Shown in pieces: positions 27,601 to 35,949 of a stretch of DNA of 50,868 nt (its first letter is position 1; every line of letters begins with the position of its first letter). Under the pieces are notes generated by a model that saw nothing but the letters and a program-made list of their open reading frames with translations, searched no databases and was not told the DNA's origin. Both the position numbers and the translations under genes were made by a program. The DNA is from Candidatus Pacebacteria bacterium CG_4_9_14_0_2_um_filter_40_15. Lineage in GTDB: Bacteria > Patescibacteriota > Microgenomatia > UBA1400 > PJMF01. Where the stretch lies: NCBI GenBank assembly GCA_002788675.1, contig PFRS01000005.1, positions 263,767 to 314,634 on the forward strand. The letters are read 5' to 3'.

Positions 27601-27942
27601 TTATTGCAGCTGGGACTGAAGATTGGTTAAGCGATCAATAAAAATTCTAAAATACTCAGAATCAAACAACATATTTATCATTGGAATATAGTTAACTTGT
27701 CGCAGTGCTTCGACCAAAATAGTAATAACAATATACGCAACAATTGTGCCACCCAGAGCCACACCAAACCCTTGCAAAATTGCTACAGAAAAACGATAGC
27801 GAATTGATAAACTCTTTTCAAGTCTACTATTTAATTCTTCGATATTCTGTACTAGAGCATGAAACTCTTTTGCATCAATGTGCACTTTTTCAGTATCTGT
27901 GGATTCAGAACGAGCCTTAGTATCAGATTTCTTTTCAATCAT
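27601..27942 (-). CDS. Small single-pass membrane protein, DUF5665-like
   Basis: A 113-residue protein. A polar N-terminus (residues 1-45) is followed by a basic segment and a transmembrane helix (FGVALGGTIVAYIVITILV). A hydrophobic C-terminal part ends in a short polar tail. The shape resembles DUF5665 proteins of unknown function. The ORF-track start (GTG 27957) is replaced by the ATG at 27942, because a TATACT -10 ends 6 nt before it with TTCACG 17 nt further up. It lies 58 nt after the giant phosphoesterase gene. Confidence 0.6.
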   Translation of the reverse strand: MIEKKSDTKARSESTDTEKVHIDAKEFHALVQNIEELNSRLEKSLSIRYRFSVAILQGFGVALGGTIVAYIVITILVEALRQVNYIPMINMLFDSEYFRIFIDRLTNLQSQLQ

Positions 27943-27948
27943 GAAATC

Positions 27949-27977
27949 AGTATACACAGATACTCACATCACGTGAA
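27949..27977 (-). promoter_or_regulatory. Promoter just upstream of the DUF5665-like gene
   Basis: TTCACG (27972-27977), a 17-nt spacer and TATACT (27949-27954) lie on the minus strand. The -10 ends 6 nt before the ATG at 27942, predicting a leaderless transcript. Confidence 0.5.
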
Positions 27978-28000
27978 GAATCGCTACAGACTTCTAAAGA

Positions 28001-31000
28001 CTATCTTGGTAACGAAGGATTTCCATATACAACTTCGTGTGCCATATCTAATAATCTCTTCTGCAGAGCACTATGTGGACTGTATGGGCCTCCCATTAAT
28101 CCATGTCGAAGTGGATCAAAATCAGCATCTGTCACCCAACGTGGGTTTTCATCTGCAAGCGCTTGTTCGGAGAATGGACCATCTTTGATTACATGAGTTG
28201 CTAGCATTTTTCTTGAAAGTGAATCAAGACGTACTGGTTGATTATCTCCAACAAAAATGATGTTAGCTCCTGGACTTGAACCGACTCCTAAGCTCATTTC
28301 GTACCCTGTTGGCCCAACCATAGAAGGTGTAATCAACATAAGTTTTCCATTAACAAGAGTGTATTGCTCATGATGCCAATGACCAGTAATTCCAATCTGT
28401 GTTTCAGAAAACATCTGACCAAGACCTTGCATCATGCTTTTTGACTTAAATACTGCTGGACCTGAAGCGCCTTTACCAGCGAGTTGATGACTCAGCCAAA
28501 CTCCGTATCCACCAATGTCTGGCTCAAATCCGGATGGATGGTTTAAATAATCACCATTAGGAGTAAGAATGGATTGAAAATTCCTCACAATCCCCTTTGA
28601 GCCACTTTGTCCTTCTAGAATCCATTTCATTTGTTGTTCAAGTGAATGGGTATAATCATATCCAGTATATTTATGCATACTGTTTAATTCATGATTCCCC
28701 GGAACAATTCCCACACGAAAGATATTTTTTAAGTATTCAGGTAAATCAGTCAATGATTTTCCTTGCGTTAGCGAAAGCCCAAGCAACTTCAAAAAGAATT
28801 CTTCTTGATGTCGCATCTGAATAAGCCCCAATAATGCATGTTCATTTGGCATTCCTGGATAATTTCTACTCTCTATATGATCTCCACCGAATAGAAGTGC
28901 TGTAGGATGATCAGGAATAATCTCTGTTTGGATAATATCAAGTAGGTGAACTAGATAATCTACTCTTGCTGAAATTGAGCCAATATGGGTATCAATTAAT
29001 GGAATAATAGCCACTCTGTCAGGAGAAATTGACGCACGATCCATCAGTTCTGGGGTAAAGAAATAAGTCTTATTTAAGCCCTCAGTGCCAATTGCACTCA
29101 TGATTGCTCCAGTTGTAGGCAACGTATCTCTAGAAAACATTTGCCGTGCACCTCTATCTTTGACTTCCATTGCGGAACTTATCTGATCGAGATTTGGTGT
29201 TGAAAATCCAGGTGTAGAAATCAGTCGTGTCGATGAGCCCATACCAGCTCCAACATCCTGGTGAAAGACTACTAATTCATCTGGAACATCAATATTGGCA
29301 GCCTTCATTTGTCCTAATAATCTTGTAGAATGCGTGAACGGATCAGCATTCAATGAAGTTGGAGTTAATGAGAGATTGTGATGTAGAAGTGTGGTTACTT
29401 CCTTTTCATCATCTAATTCTGTAGTAAGTTTAAGACCATCATAAATACCAAATCCTTCAGGGGCTTTGTCTGGAAGTGGAATATTCTGTACTTCGAGAAT
29501 ATCAAAATAGTGAGCTGGTAACGGCTCGTTCTTTACCAGACGCTGATACGCATCAAAAAGGAGGATATATTCTTCTTGTCGAACAAAAACACCTGGAGTA
29601 TTCTCCAACTCTTCTGGCGATAAATGACGATAACGCTCATCAACTATCTCCATATCTCTGATTTCATCAGCAGACCGTAATCTGCGACCGGACCTAAGAT
29701 TATATGGGTAGGCAACTTTGATCTGAAAGTCTAAATGAGTGTCCCAAGATTCAATTTGTGTGAGTTGGTCCTCTTGCCAATAGGTAACATGTGACTTCTG
29801 AGAGTCTGATACTGGATTTGCCCAGCTTTGCAAACTTTTCATTGCCATAATGGTATAGTTGCGACATTGCTCATAGTCCTCGGAACTCATGATGTATGAC
29901 ACTTCAAGTCCGATTTCTTCTATAGAATCTATAAATAACTTTGCAGCATTAAACTGCTCATTCATACTTCTAACTGCCAGAGCTCTTCGTTGTTCCTTCT
30001 TTCTAAAATTAAACCCTCCAGCAACAAGTCCTGAAATAATAACTTGATGAGGTTTCTCATCTTCTGGAAGATTTGCTAACCAGGTGGTCATTTTTTTCAC
30101 AGTCTCTACATCAAGATCCTTTTGACCAAATAAGATGTCTCCTAAATACAAGAAGCGTCTTTCGTTCCCCTCTATTTTAAGTGTTCGTTCCGGTATTGCT
30201 TTAGCCTCATCTGAAACAGCATACTGCCCCCAAATATCGTCTAAGCTCTCTACACCTGTATGAGATTTTTTTTCAAAGAGAAATCTATTTGCCATGTTTA
30301 CACTGGTGAGTTCACTTGCTCCAAGATTTGGATTCTTTTTACCAGTGCTTGTTAAACGGAACTTTCCTTTGGTATATTTTTTAACAAAACCTGCTTCAAC
30401 AAATACGTCAATCATCCCATCTACAACCTCAGTTGGATATTCAGATAACTGCACAAGCACATTTTCAAACTGTTCAAATAAAACCTCAATAGTAGTAGAC
30501 TCATCTGCTGCTCCATATTTAAGCGCGTGACCTAGAGCATCAAATGATGACAGTGGAATTAAACTGAGTAACTCAGTGGAGGAACTTGGTTTCTCATTTT
30601 CCACTGAATGTAACTTTCCAGAAGTGGTATTTTTTGCGTCGAATTCATGACCAATGGTAAACACTTGATTTTGCCAACTCATATACAATTTTGCAGTACT
30701 TATTGGGTCAAGTTCTGCCATGGCAGCTCTGACTTCTGAAAAAAGCATGGTACATTCCAGTCGTGCTTCTGCTTCAAGCTCTGACCAAATGTACATTATA
30801 AAATCAAGCAATAATTCAGTTGAAGCGTATGTGGGTGCTTTGCAAATTTTTCTGGTTAAAATGCCAAGTGATTTTAAAGTAGTAGCTGAAATTTTGGTTG
30901 GGTTCTTAATAGCAGCGAGGAGCGATCGAGTGGTTTTTTCACCTACATCATAGAGTTCTTGTAATTCTAAAAATTTGGAAACTAAGTACTCGTCTTGAGA

Positions 31001-31288
31001 AGGAAGATTTTCATCAATAATAAATTGTCTGAATGAGGCATCACCCAGTTCAGCAATATTTAAAGTCGCTGTAGCATACAGTACCGAAATGTTTTCCAAA
31101 AGTTCTGGAAATGTTTCTTGAATACTTTCAGAGGTGCGAGCAATATATTGGTCCCGGAGCACGTCCAAATCAGAAGCGCCATCAGACTCAGTATACGTAA
31201 GCAAAAATTGTGATAACTGGCCAGATAAAAAAACTCGTAAATCATCTAAAGTATCTGGTCTTTGAACTCGTTCTTTTTGCTGCATCAT
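28001..31288 (-). CDS. Giant protein with two metallophosphoesterase-like domains, the first degenerate
   Basis: A 1095-residue cytoplasmic protein without signal or membrane segments. Residues 1-230 are helical; ~265-325 look like a winged helix (VDGMIDVFVEAGFVKKY). Residues ~376-480 follow a calcineurin-like fold but its metal motifs read LGDILFG, ISGLVAG and MSSED where DxH, GD and GNHD are expected. The second domain is intact: DTHIG at ~766, GGDHIE at ~802, PGNHE at ~865, a later SH, and GHWHH at ~969. Such enzymes cut phosphodiesters in nucleotides or nucleic acids. The tandem plan recalls nucleic-acid processing phosphoesterases, but no substrate can be named. AAGGTGG precedes the ATG. 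Confidence 0.8.
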   Translation of the reverse strand: MMQQKERVQRPDTLDDLRVFLSGQLSQFLLTYTESDGASDLDVLRDQYIARTSESIQETFPELLENISVLYATATLNIAELGDASFRQFIIDENLPSQDEYLVSKFLELQELYDVGEKTTRSLLAAIKNPTKISATTLKSLGILTRKICKAPTYASTELLLDFIMYIWSELEAEARLECTMLFSEVRAAMAELDPISTAKLYMSWQNQVFTIGHEFDAKNTTSGKLHSVENEKPSSSTELLSLIPLSSFDALGHALKYGAADESTTIEVLFEQFENVLVQLSEYPTEVVDGMIDVFVEAGFVKKYTKGKFRLTSTGKKNPNLGASELTSVNMANRFLFEKKSHTGVESLDDIWGQYAVSDEAKAIPERTLKIEGNERRFLYLGDILFGQKDLDVETVKKMTTWLANLPEDEKPHQVIISGLVAGGFNFRKKEQRRALAVRSMNEQFNAAKLFIDSIEEIGLEVSYIMSSEDYEQCRNYTIMAMKSLQSWANPVSDSQKSHVTYWQEDQLTQIESWDTHLDFQIKVAYPYNLRSGRRLRSADEIRDMEIVDERYRHLSPEELENTPGVFVRQEEYILLFDAYQRLVKNEPLPAHYFDILEVQNIPLPDKAPEGFGIYDGLKLTTELDDEKEVTTLLHHNLSLTPTSLNADPFTHSTRLLGQMKAANIDVPDELVVFHQDVGAGMGSSTRLISTPGFSTPNLDQISSAMEVKDRGARQMFSRDTLPTTGAIMSAIGTEGLNKTYFFTPELMDRASISPDRVAIIPLIDTHIGSISARVDYLVHLLDIIQTEIIPDHPTALLFGGDHIESRNYPGMPNEHALLGLIQMRHQEEFFLKLLGLSLTQGKSLTDLPEYLKNIFRVGIVPGNHELNSMHKYTGYDYTHSLEQQMKWILEGQSGSKGIVRNFQSILTPNGDYLNHPSGFEPDIGGYGVWLSHQLAGKGASGPAVFKSKSMMQGLGQMFSETQIGITGHWHHEQYTLVNGKLMLITPSMVGPTGYEMSLGVGSSPGANIIFVGDNQPVRLDSLSRKMLATHVIKDGPFSEQALADENPRWVTDADFDPLRHGLMGGPYSPHSALQKRLLDMAHEVVYGNPSLPR

Positions 31289-31406
31289 CGCCCACCTTAT
31301 CCTGTAGTTAATAAATAGACTAAAATATAGTTTTCTGAATTACTTTCAATTTGAGTCGCCGTAACACAACTACTCCTATATCTAGTGGTTTAAGTACCTA
31401 GTAGTC

Positions 31407-31435
31407 ACAATACCTACCAGAAATTAGGATGTCAA
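31407..31435 (-). promoter_or_regulatory. Promoter of the giant phosphoesterase gene
   Basis: A perfect TTGACA (31430-31435), a 17-nt spacer and TATTGT (31407-31412) lie on the minus strand. The transcript would have a leader of about 110 nt, unlike the near-leaderless genes elsewhere in the window. Confidence 0.55.
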
Positions 31436-31497
31436 GAACACGATACATACATATCTAAGTAGTACTTTGTAGTAAAAAAGTATTCAGTTAGGAACTA

Positions 31498-32754
31498 TTA
31501 GAACCAAAGGTCCAAGAAAACAAATGCCACGATGCCTGCCACAACAGACATACCCATGCCCCAAGAAAGCAGCAAATTGAACATTCTCTTTTGTTGTTTC
31601 TTATCTTCAACCGCAGCAATTGAAAGTGCCCCCAAAGTTGAAAGTGGACTAACGTCAACCATATGTGATCCAACTGCAACGGCTATAACCATAGGCACAA
31701 TTCCAGTGATACTCATCTTAGTTGCCAGGCCCGGAATTAGTGGAATAAATGCTGGCAGTACAACACCAGAAGATGAACTAAATGCAGAAACAACACCACT
31801 TACAAAAGCTAACAGAGCATTGATGATATCTGGACTAGTGACTTGGGCAATAAAAGTTGTCGCTAAATCTAACCCTCCAGTTTTTTCCATCAAACCAATG
31901 AGCACCGAAATTCCGGTCACCATTTGAATGGTTGACCATGGCACCGTTCCCATCACATCTTCTTCATCAGCCAGACCGAGTATAAACATAGTTGCTGCCG
32001 TTGCAACAGACATAATGACTAATGACACCTTAAAGAAAATAACACCGATTATAAGCGCAACAATTGCCAAGAGAGTGATCTTTTGCTTCGTTTCTAACAC
32101 CGGATGGATTTTAGAAACCTCAGTAGAAACAGCAACAAACCCACGTTTTTTACTTCTAATTATAAAAATTCCATATGCACCTAGGGCAGAAAGTGACTGT
32201 AGCACTGCGGAGGCTCCAAACACAGTCCAAATAAGGTTAGTATCGAGCTGAATCCTCTCCAACAAACCAAGCGCAACAACCCCTGTTGGTGAAAAAGGTG
32301 AAAATGCTCCAGCATTTGCTCCAGTACACAGCATGATTGCAATCACCAATGGAGAAATTTTATGCTTTTTGGCAAGATTCATCGTCATAGGAGCTAAGAG
32401 TGCTACCGCCGCAATATTACCGGGACCCAGAGCTGAAATAACAAATGACAAAACAAAAACAAGTAACGGTAACAAAAGTGCCTGACCTCTAATTATATTC
32501 ACCGCATGGTGAGTCACCACATCAAGACTGCCATTCTTTTGAGCTATACCAAAAACCATGCTCATAGTCACTAATAAGATAAACAGTTCAGATGGAAATC
32601 CAGCAAGAATAACTTTGGTTGAAAGTTGAGCCATGTACACACCAATACCTAAAGCTGCGGCAAGCGCTAACAAGCCAGGGTTTAGTTTGGGAAAAACACA
32701 ACTCAGAATAACTATTACAAGCAGCGCACTCAGCGAAACAATTGCCGTGAGCAT
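31498..32754 (-). CDS. MatC-like carboxylate carrier (ion transporter superfamily)
   Basis: A 418-residue polytopic protein with about eleven hydrophobic helices. The N-terminal half matches the MatC_N type of dicarboxylate/malonate carriers: AGFPSELFILLVTMSMVFGIAQ, then GPGNIAAVALLAPM and TGANAGAFSPFSPTGVV. The second half repeats the topology, with FSSSSGVVLPAFIPLIPG and VGSHMVDVSPLSTLGA as the two re-entrant substrate loops. Known relatives move malonate or C4-dicarboxylates with cations. The substrate here is not established; a di- or tricarboxylate would suit the citrate genes nearby. It is a single gene. Confidence 0.85.
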   Translation of the reverse strand: MLTAIVSLSALLVIVILSCVFPKLNPGLLALAAALGIGVYMAQLSTKVILAGFPSELFILLVTMSMVFGIAQKNGSLDVVTHHAVNIIRGQALLLPLLVFVLSFVISALGPGNIAAVALLAPMTMNLAKKHKISPLVIAIMLCTGANAGAFSPFSPTGVVALGLLERIQLDTNLIWTVFGASAVLQSLSALGAYGIFIIRSKKRGFVAVSTEVSKIHPVLETKQKITLLAIVALIIGVIFFKVSLVIMSVATAATMFILGLADEEDVMGTVPWSTIQMVTGISVLIGLMEKTGGLDLATTFIAQVTSPDIINALLAFVSGVVSAFSSSSGVVLPAFIPLIPGLATKMSITGIVPMVIAVAVGSHMVDVSPLSTLGALSIAAVEDKKQQKRMFNLLLSWGMGMSVVAGIVAFVFLDLWF

Positions 32755-32891
32755 ACATACTCTCTATCCCACTGATAAATTACATACAGATTGAATGTCA
32801 GGTAGTAGGAACAACAAGAAGTGATTATCCTCTTGATGAATCATAAAGGCAATATTCAGTACATATACTTTACATATGCACATTCAAAAAA

Positions 32892-33758
32892 CTAAAGAAT
32901 ATCACTTTCTTTGGAAATCTCACTTGATTTTTCTGGCAAAATATACACATCTTGACGATACTCGTTCTCACCTACATACTCAGCTTCACCTCTAAGAATT
33001 TTTTCCATAGGGCTACAAGCAAAACAGCCATCCCCTTGAGGGCAATCATATTTTTCTAGTTTTCTGACCAGTTTAATCTTTTTTGCAATTGCAAGAACTT
33101 CATCATGTGCCGCCTCTAAATCTGGCAAAACCTTTTCACTTACAGTATCTGATAAACGCAGATACCAGTAACCTGCACCAGCAACTTTTCGTTTTTGAGT
33201 ATTGTGTACAAGTAAATGGTAAATGGGTAATTGCAGTGATGATTCATCTTCTTCTGACTTACTTGTCTTAAAATCTAAAATATAAACTGCATCTTTGTCT
33301 GGCAAATACTCAAGCCAGTCAATTTTCCCACATAAAATAATTTCGTCCTCTTCCGACAGCCAGTAGTGAGGTAAATCTTGTCGAATCTTAACTGAAAGTC
33401 GACCAATGGGACCAGGGTTCTTAATAATTCGACGCAGCATCATGCGACCTTCATCTTTATATCGTTCTTCTTCATCTTTTGAATGAAAACCACCTTTTTT
33501 ACCACTCACCTTTTTCCATACTTCTTCGTATTTTTGCAGTAGTGAATCTCTAAAACGATCTTTGGTAGGAATATTTGACAGCGACTCAACTACTTCATGT
33601 ACTGCAGAACCAAGTGCCAATGGGGGAGCCATCAGTTGAATCTTGTGACCGGTCTTTGGGTCTTTATATACATTCTTTAAATAATAAGCACGAGGACACT
33701 TTAAGAAATCACTCATTGAAGTATGGGAAACCCATACTGCTTTGTATTTATCTGGCAT
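32892..33758 (-). CDS. Cas4/RecB-like PD-(D/E)XK nuclease with putative Fe-S cluster
   Basis: A 288-residue nuclease of the PDDEXK_1 group. The order is SMSDFLKCPRAYYL, GSAVHEVVE with the metal-binding His, GKIDWLEYL with the Asp, ILDFKTSK with the D-x-K pair, and QLPIYHLLV as the motif Q-x3-Y. Cys in KCPR together with CPQGDGCFAC gives the four cysteines of a Cas4/AddB-type [4Fe-4S] site. No CRISPR array, cas genes or addA partner lies nearby, so a role in repair or recombination is more likely than adaptation. AGAGGA precedes the ATG. Confidence 0.88.
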   Translation of the reverse strand: MPDKYKAVWVSHTSMSDFLKCPRAYYLKNVYKDPKTGHKIQLMAPPLALGSAVHEVVESLSNIPTKDRFRDSLLQKYEEVWKKVSGKKGGFHSKDEEERYKDEGRMMLRRIIKNPGPIGRLSVKIRQDLPHYWLSEEDEIILCGKIDWLEYLPDKDAVYILDFKTSKSEEDESSLQLPIYHLLVHNTQKRKVAGAGYWYLRLSDTVSEKVLPDLEAAHDEVLAIAKKIKLVRKLEKYDCPQGDGCFACSPMEKILRGEAEYVGENEYRQDVYILPEKSSEISKESDIL

Positions 33759-33841
33759 ACATTTCCTCTATATTCTACACAATACGATTGTAACTACGTC
33801 TCAATACTACCACGGCTTTCTGAAAATAAGTGGTACGAGTA

Positions 33842-34606
33842 CTACTCTTCTGTCGGTTCTAAAACAGGAGTGACTGCTGGCTTACCAATAGGAGAAACAA
33901 ATGGATTTCTCAGATCACCAGAAAGTATAAAGTAATCAACTTTATGACTATCTAGAATAAATGGTACATACACTGTCTTTTTTTCGCCAGGCTTGATAAG
34001 AACTTCACGCCAATCAGCAGCTGTTGTATCTGTTTGTTCAAAACGAGTAGCAAGATAGGTGTTCGCTTTAACTTCTACTGGTTCACCTGTTAAACGAGTG
34101 TCTACAACATCCAATTCAACAACAACTACTCTTTTTCCAACATATTCTGGGGAAAGTACATACTCCGCTGCAGATACAACTGAAAGGTCATGAACACTTT
34201 GCATAGTAAAATCTAGGCCTCGATCTTTCCACTGCGTATCAAATGTGGTTGAAACAATACTAGAACTAAACTCTTCTTTGAACCTGCCTTGAAAAATGTA
34301 ATCTAAAAGAGATAAGTCATCAACCTTTGCTGAGTCAGATGCATCATCACCCATCTTTTTTTCGGTATCCATAATAGTAACTTCAACTGTTTGAAGTTGG
34401 GATTGTGATGTTGTTATCCAAAGATACATACCTCCGACCGATAGCAAAATAAATGCTATCACAATCACGCCTAGTAAAGGCATTGGCTTTTTTACTGGAG
34501 TATCGCTGAACCCGCCTGCAATTTCAGACAATTCCTGCTGGGTTGGCTGGGGAGCTATGCCACCAGTTTCAGGTGGAGTAGTGGTGTGCTCAATGTGTTC
34601 ATTCAT
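33842..34606 (-). CDS. Membrane-anchored protein with a DUF4352-like outer domain
   Basis: A 254-residue protein. A proline-rich cytoplasmic N-terminus is followed by a transmembrane helix (LGVIVIAFILLSVGGMYLWI, about residues 45-64). The outer part has a beta-rich pattern (RVVVVELDVVDTRL, IKPGEKKTVYVPFILD) that resembles DUF4352/telokin-like domains. The match is by pattern only. It is the last gene of a tight cluster (2-nt gap after the small lipoprotein). The function is unknown. Confidence 0.55.
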   Translation of the reverse strand: MNEHIEHTTTPPETGGIAPQPTQQELSEIAGGFSDTPVKKPMPLLGVIVIAFILLSVGGMYLWITTSQSQLQTVEVTIMDTEKKMGDDASDSAKVDDLSLLDYIFQGRFKEEFSSSIVSTTFDTQWKDRGLDFTMQSVHDLSVVSAAEYVLSPEYVGKRVVVVELDVVDTRLTGEPVEVKANTYLATRFEQTDTTAADWREVLIKPGEKKTVYVPFILDSHKVDYFILSGDLRNPFVSPIGKPAVTPVLEPTEE

Positions 34607-34608
34607 AC

Positions 34609-34857
34609 TTAAAGGTTTGAAAGATCCTCATCTAAAATTACTGTTGCATCTAGCTCAGTTTGAATAGTTTCTAATGAATCGTCATCACTGACCATTTGAG
34701 TCTCAGCTTGTTCTGGAGTCAGTTCAGCAGCATCCATGGTCTGTTCGATTGTCATTTCAGGCTCCGCGTACATTTGATCATCTGCGGGCTTTGTTGTACA
34801 GCCAACTAAAAAGACACTCAATGCTGCAATTCCAAATACGGTACATGCTTTTTTCAT
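34609..34857 (-). CDS. Small acidic lipoprotein
   Basis: An 82-residue precursor with a signal peptide ending in the lipobox FLVGC (Cys20). The remainder is rich in Glu, Asp, Thr and Gln and has no recognisable domain. It lies between the coiled-coil secreted protein (9 nt upstream) and the DUF4352-like protein (2 nt downstream), so the three are probably made together. It may be a surface adaptor; no function is assignable. Confidence 0.65.
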   Translation of the reverse strand: MKKACTVFGIAALSVFLVGCTTKPADDQMYAEPEMTIEQTMDAAELTPEQAETQMVSDDDSLETIQTELDATVILDEDLSNL

Positions 34858-34866
34858 ATATTTTCC

Positions 34867-35481
34867 CTATTCTGCTGTAGTATTGGCTGTTACTGTTGCA
34901 TCTTTAAGAACCATAAGGGTATCTTTATAGATTTCACCTACAGCTTTATATCCTGAGCGAGCCGCGTCAATTGCGACCTTTGCATCAACTGCAAGTGATT
35001 GTGCCTCTTCAGCACTTTGGGCATCAGCTATTGCCAAGACTGCATTTACAGCATCTGTGGCTAATGCTTCTGCTTGAGTTATTGCTGTTTGCGCAGTAAG
35101 AAGTTGTGCCTGAGCTACTGCAGTGTCAATATTTCGCTCCTGCATCTTTTCAATACGTGTACGTAACTTCTTACCAATTTTTTCAAATCGTTGAGAATAG
35201 AGGGACATTCGATTTTGAAGTCGCTCAGCGTGTGCTGCTACCTTTTCTTGACGCATTCGTACTTGCTCAGCAGCTTTTTCATCTTGGTTTGCTTCTCTAG
35301 CTTCTATGAGTTCATTTTGTTGCGTTTCACGTTCTTGCATCTTTGTCTCGCGTTCAGCAGCCATTTGTTCACGATTGTCAACAGTCTTGCGTTCCCGAGT
35401 CACTGCTGTATCCGTCTGTGCTGATACAATTGATGCACTTACCATAAGTATAAGTGCTGCAAACACTAACGATTTTTTCAT
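34867..35481 (-). CDS. Secreted coiled-coil protein
   Basis: A 204-residue precursor. The start at ATG 35481 gives a clean signal peptide (MKKSLVFAALILMVSASIVSAQ); the longer ORF-track start would place ten residues before it. The mature protein is highly charged and helical. Residues ~30-125 are an extended coiled coil (REQMAAERETKMQERETQQN), followed by an Ala-rich helical half. It begins 4 nt after the iron-permease-family gene ends. No family is recognised; a structural or metal-handling envelope role is only a guess. Confidence 0.65.
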   Translation of the reverse strand: MKKSLVFAALILMVSASIVSAQTDTAVTRERKTVDNREQMAAERETKMQERETQQNELIEAREANQDEKAAEQVRMRQEKVAAHAERLQNRMSLYSQRFEKIGKKLRTRIEKMQERNIDTAVAQAQLLTAQTAITQAEALATDAVNAVLAIADAQSAEEAQSLAVDAKVAIDAARSGYKAVGEIYKDTLMVLKDATVTANTTAE

Positions 35482-35485
35482 AGAA

Positions 35486-35908
35486 TTACATTCCTTGAGA
35501 CTTTTGCGCATGAATCTCAGCTGCTACTTTTCTATTTTTCTCTAACTTCTTTTCGTATCGGTCCTTCGTAACTTTGAAGACATCTAATAAATCTTCAAGC
35601 TCATGTTCAGATAAATTCTCAATATCCAACATTTTAAGGCTGCTCCCTTTTATTCCTTTAATAAGTTCATCAAGCTTAAGATGGATAGCTTTTGAATCTC
35701 TGTTTTGGGTATTCTGAATAAGAAACACCATTAAGAATGTGACTATTGTTGTGGTTGTATTTATGAATAGCTGCCAGGTTGTCGAATAGTGAAAAAGTGC
35801 ACCGGTACTTGCCCAGATAATTACAATACTGCATGCCGTTAAAAAAGCCCAAACTGAACCGGCTGTCTTGGAAATTCGTGACGCAATTTTACCAAAAAGT
35901 TCATTCAT
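35486..35908 (-). CDS. Low-affinity iron permease family protein
   Basis: A 140-residue protein of the PF04120-type family. Two transmembrane helices (SVWAFLTACSIVIIWASTGALF and NTTTTIVTFLMVFLIQNTQNRD) are joined by a short loop, with the family signature FLIQNTQNRDSKAIHLKLDELI. The C-terminus is charged and helical. The family name comes from fungal Fet4-related proteins; iron transport by such small bacterial proteins is not shown. AAAGGAACTT precedes the ATG. It follows the P-type ATPase by 41 nt. Confidence 0.85.
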   Translation of the reverse strand: MNELFGKIASRISKTAGSVWAFLTACSIVIIWASTGALFHYSTTWQLFINTTTTIVTFLMVFLIQNTQNRDSKAIHLKLDELIKGIKGSSLKMLDIENLSEHELEDLLDVFKVTKDRYEKKLEKNRKVAAEIHAQKSQGM

Positions 35909-35949
35909 AAGTTCCTTTTATTTTCGTATTTTCAAGTACTTAAAGAGTA

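Noticed and set aside
27542-27619. 25-codon plus-strand ORF with AGGAG upstream
   Set aside because: The Shine-Dalgarno is good, but the peptide (MSATRKHYTRH) has no recognisable feature, no clear promoter precedes it, and it overlaps the DUF5665-like gene end. Conservation would be needed to accept it.
32892-33758. CRISPR-associated cas4
   Set aside because: No repeat array or other cas gene was found in the window, so a CRISPR role is not supported.
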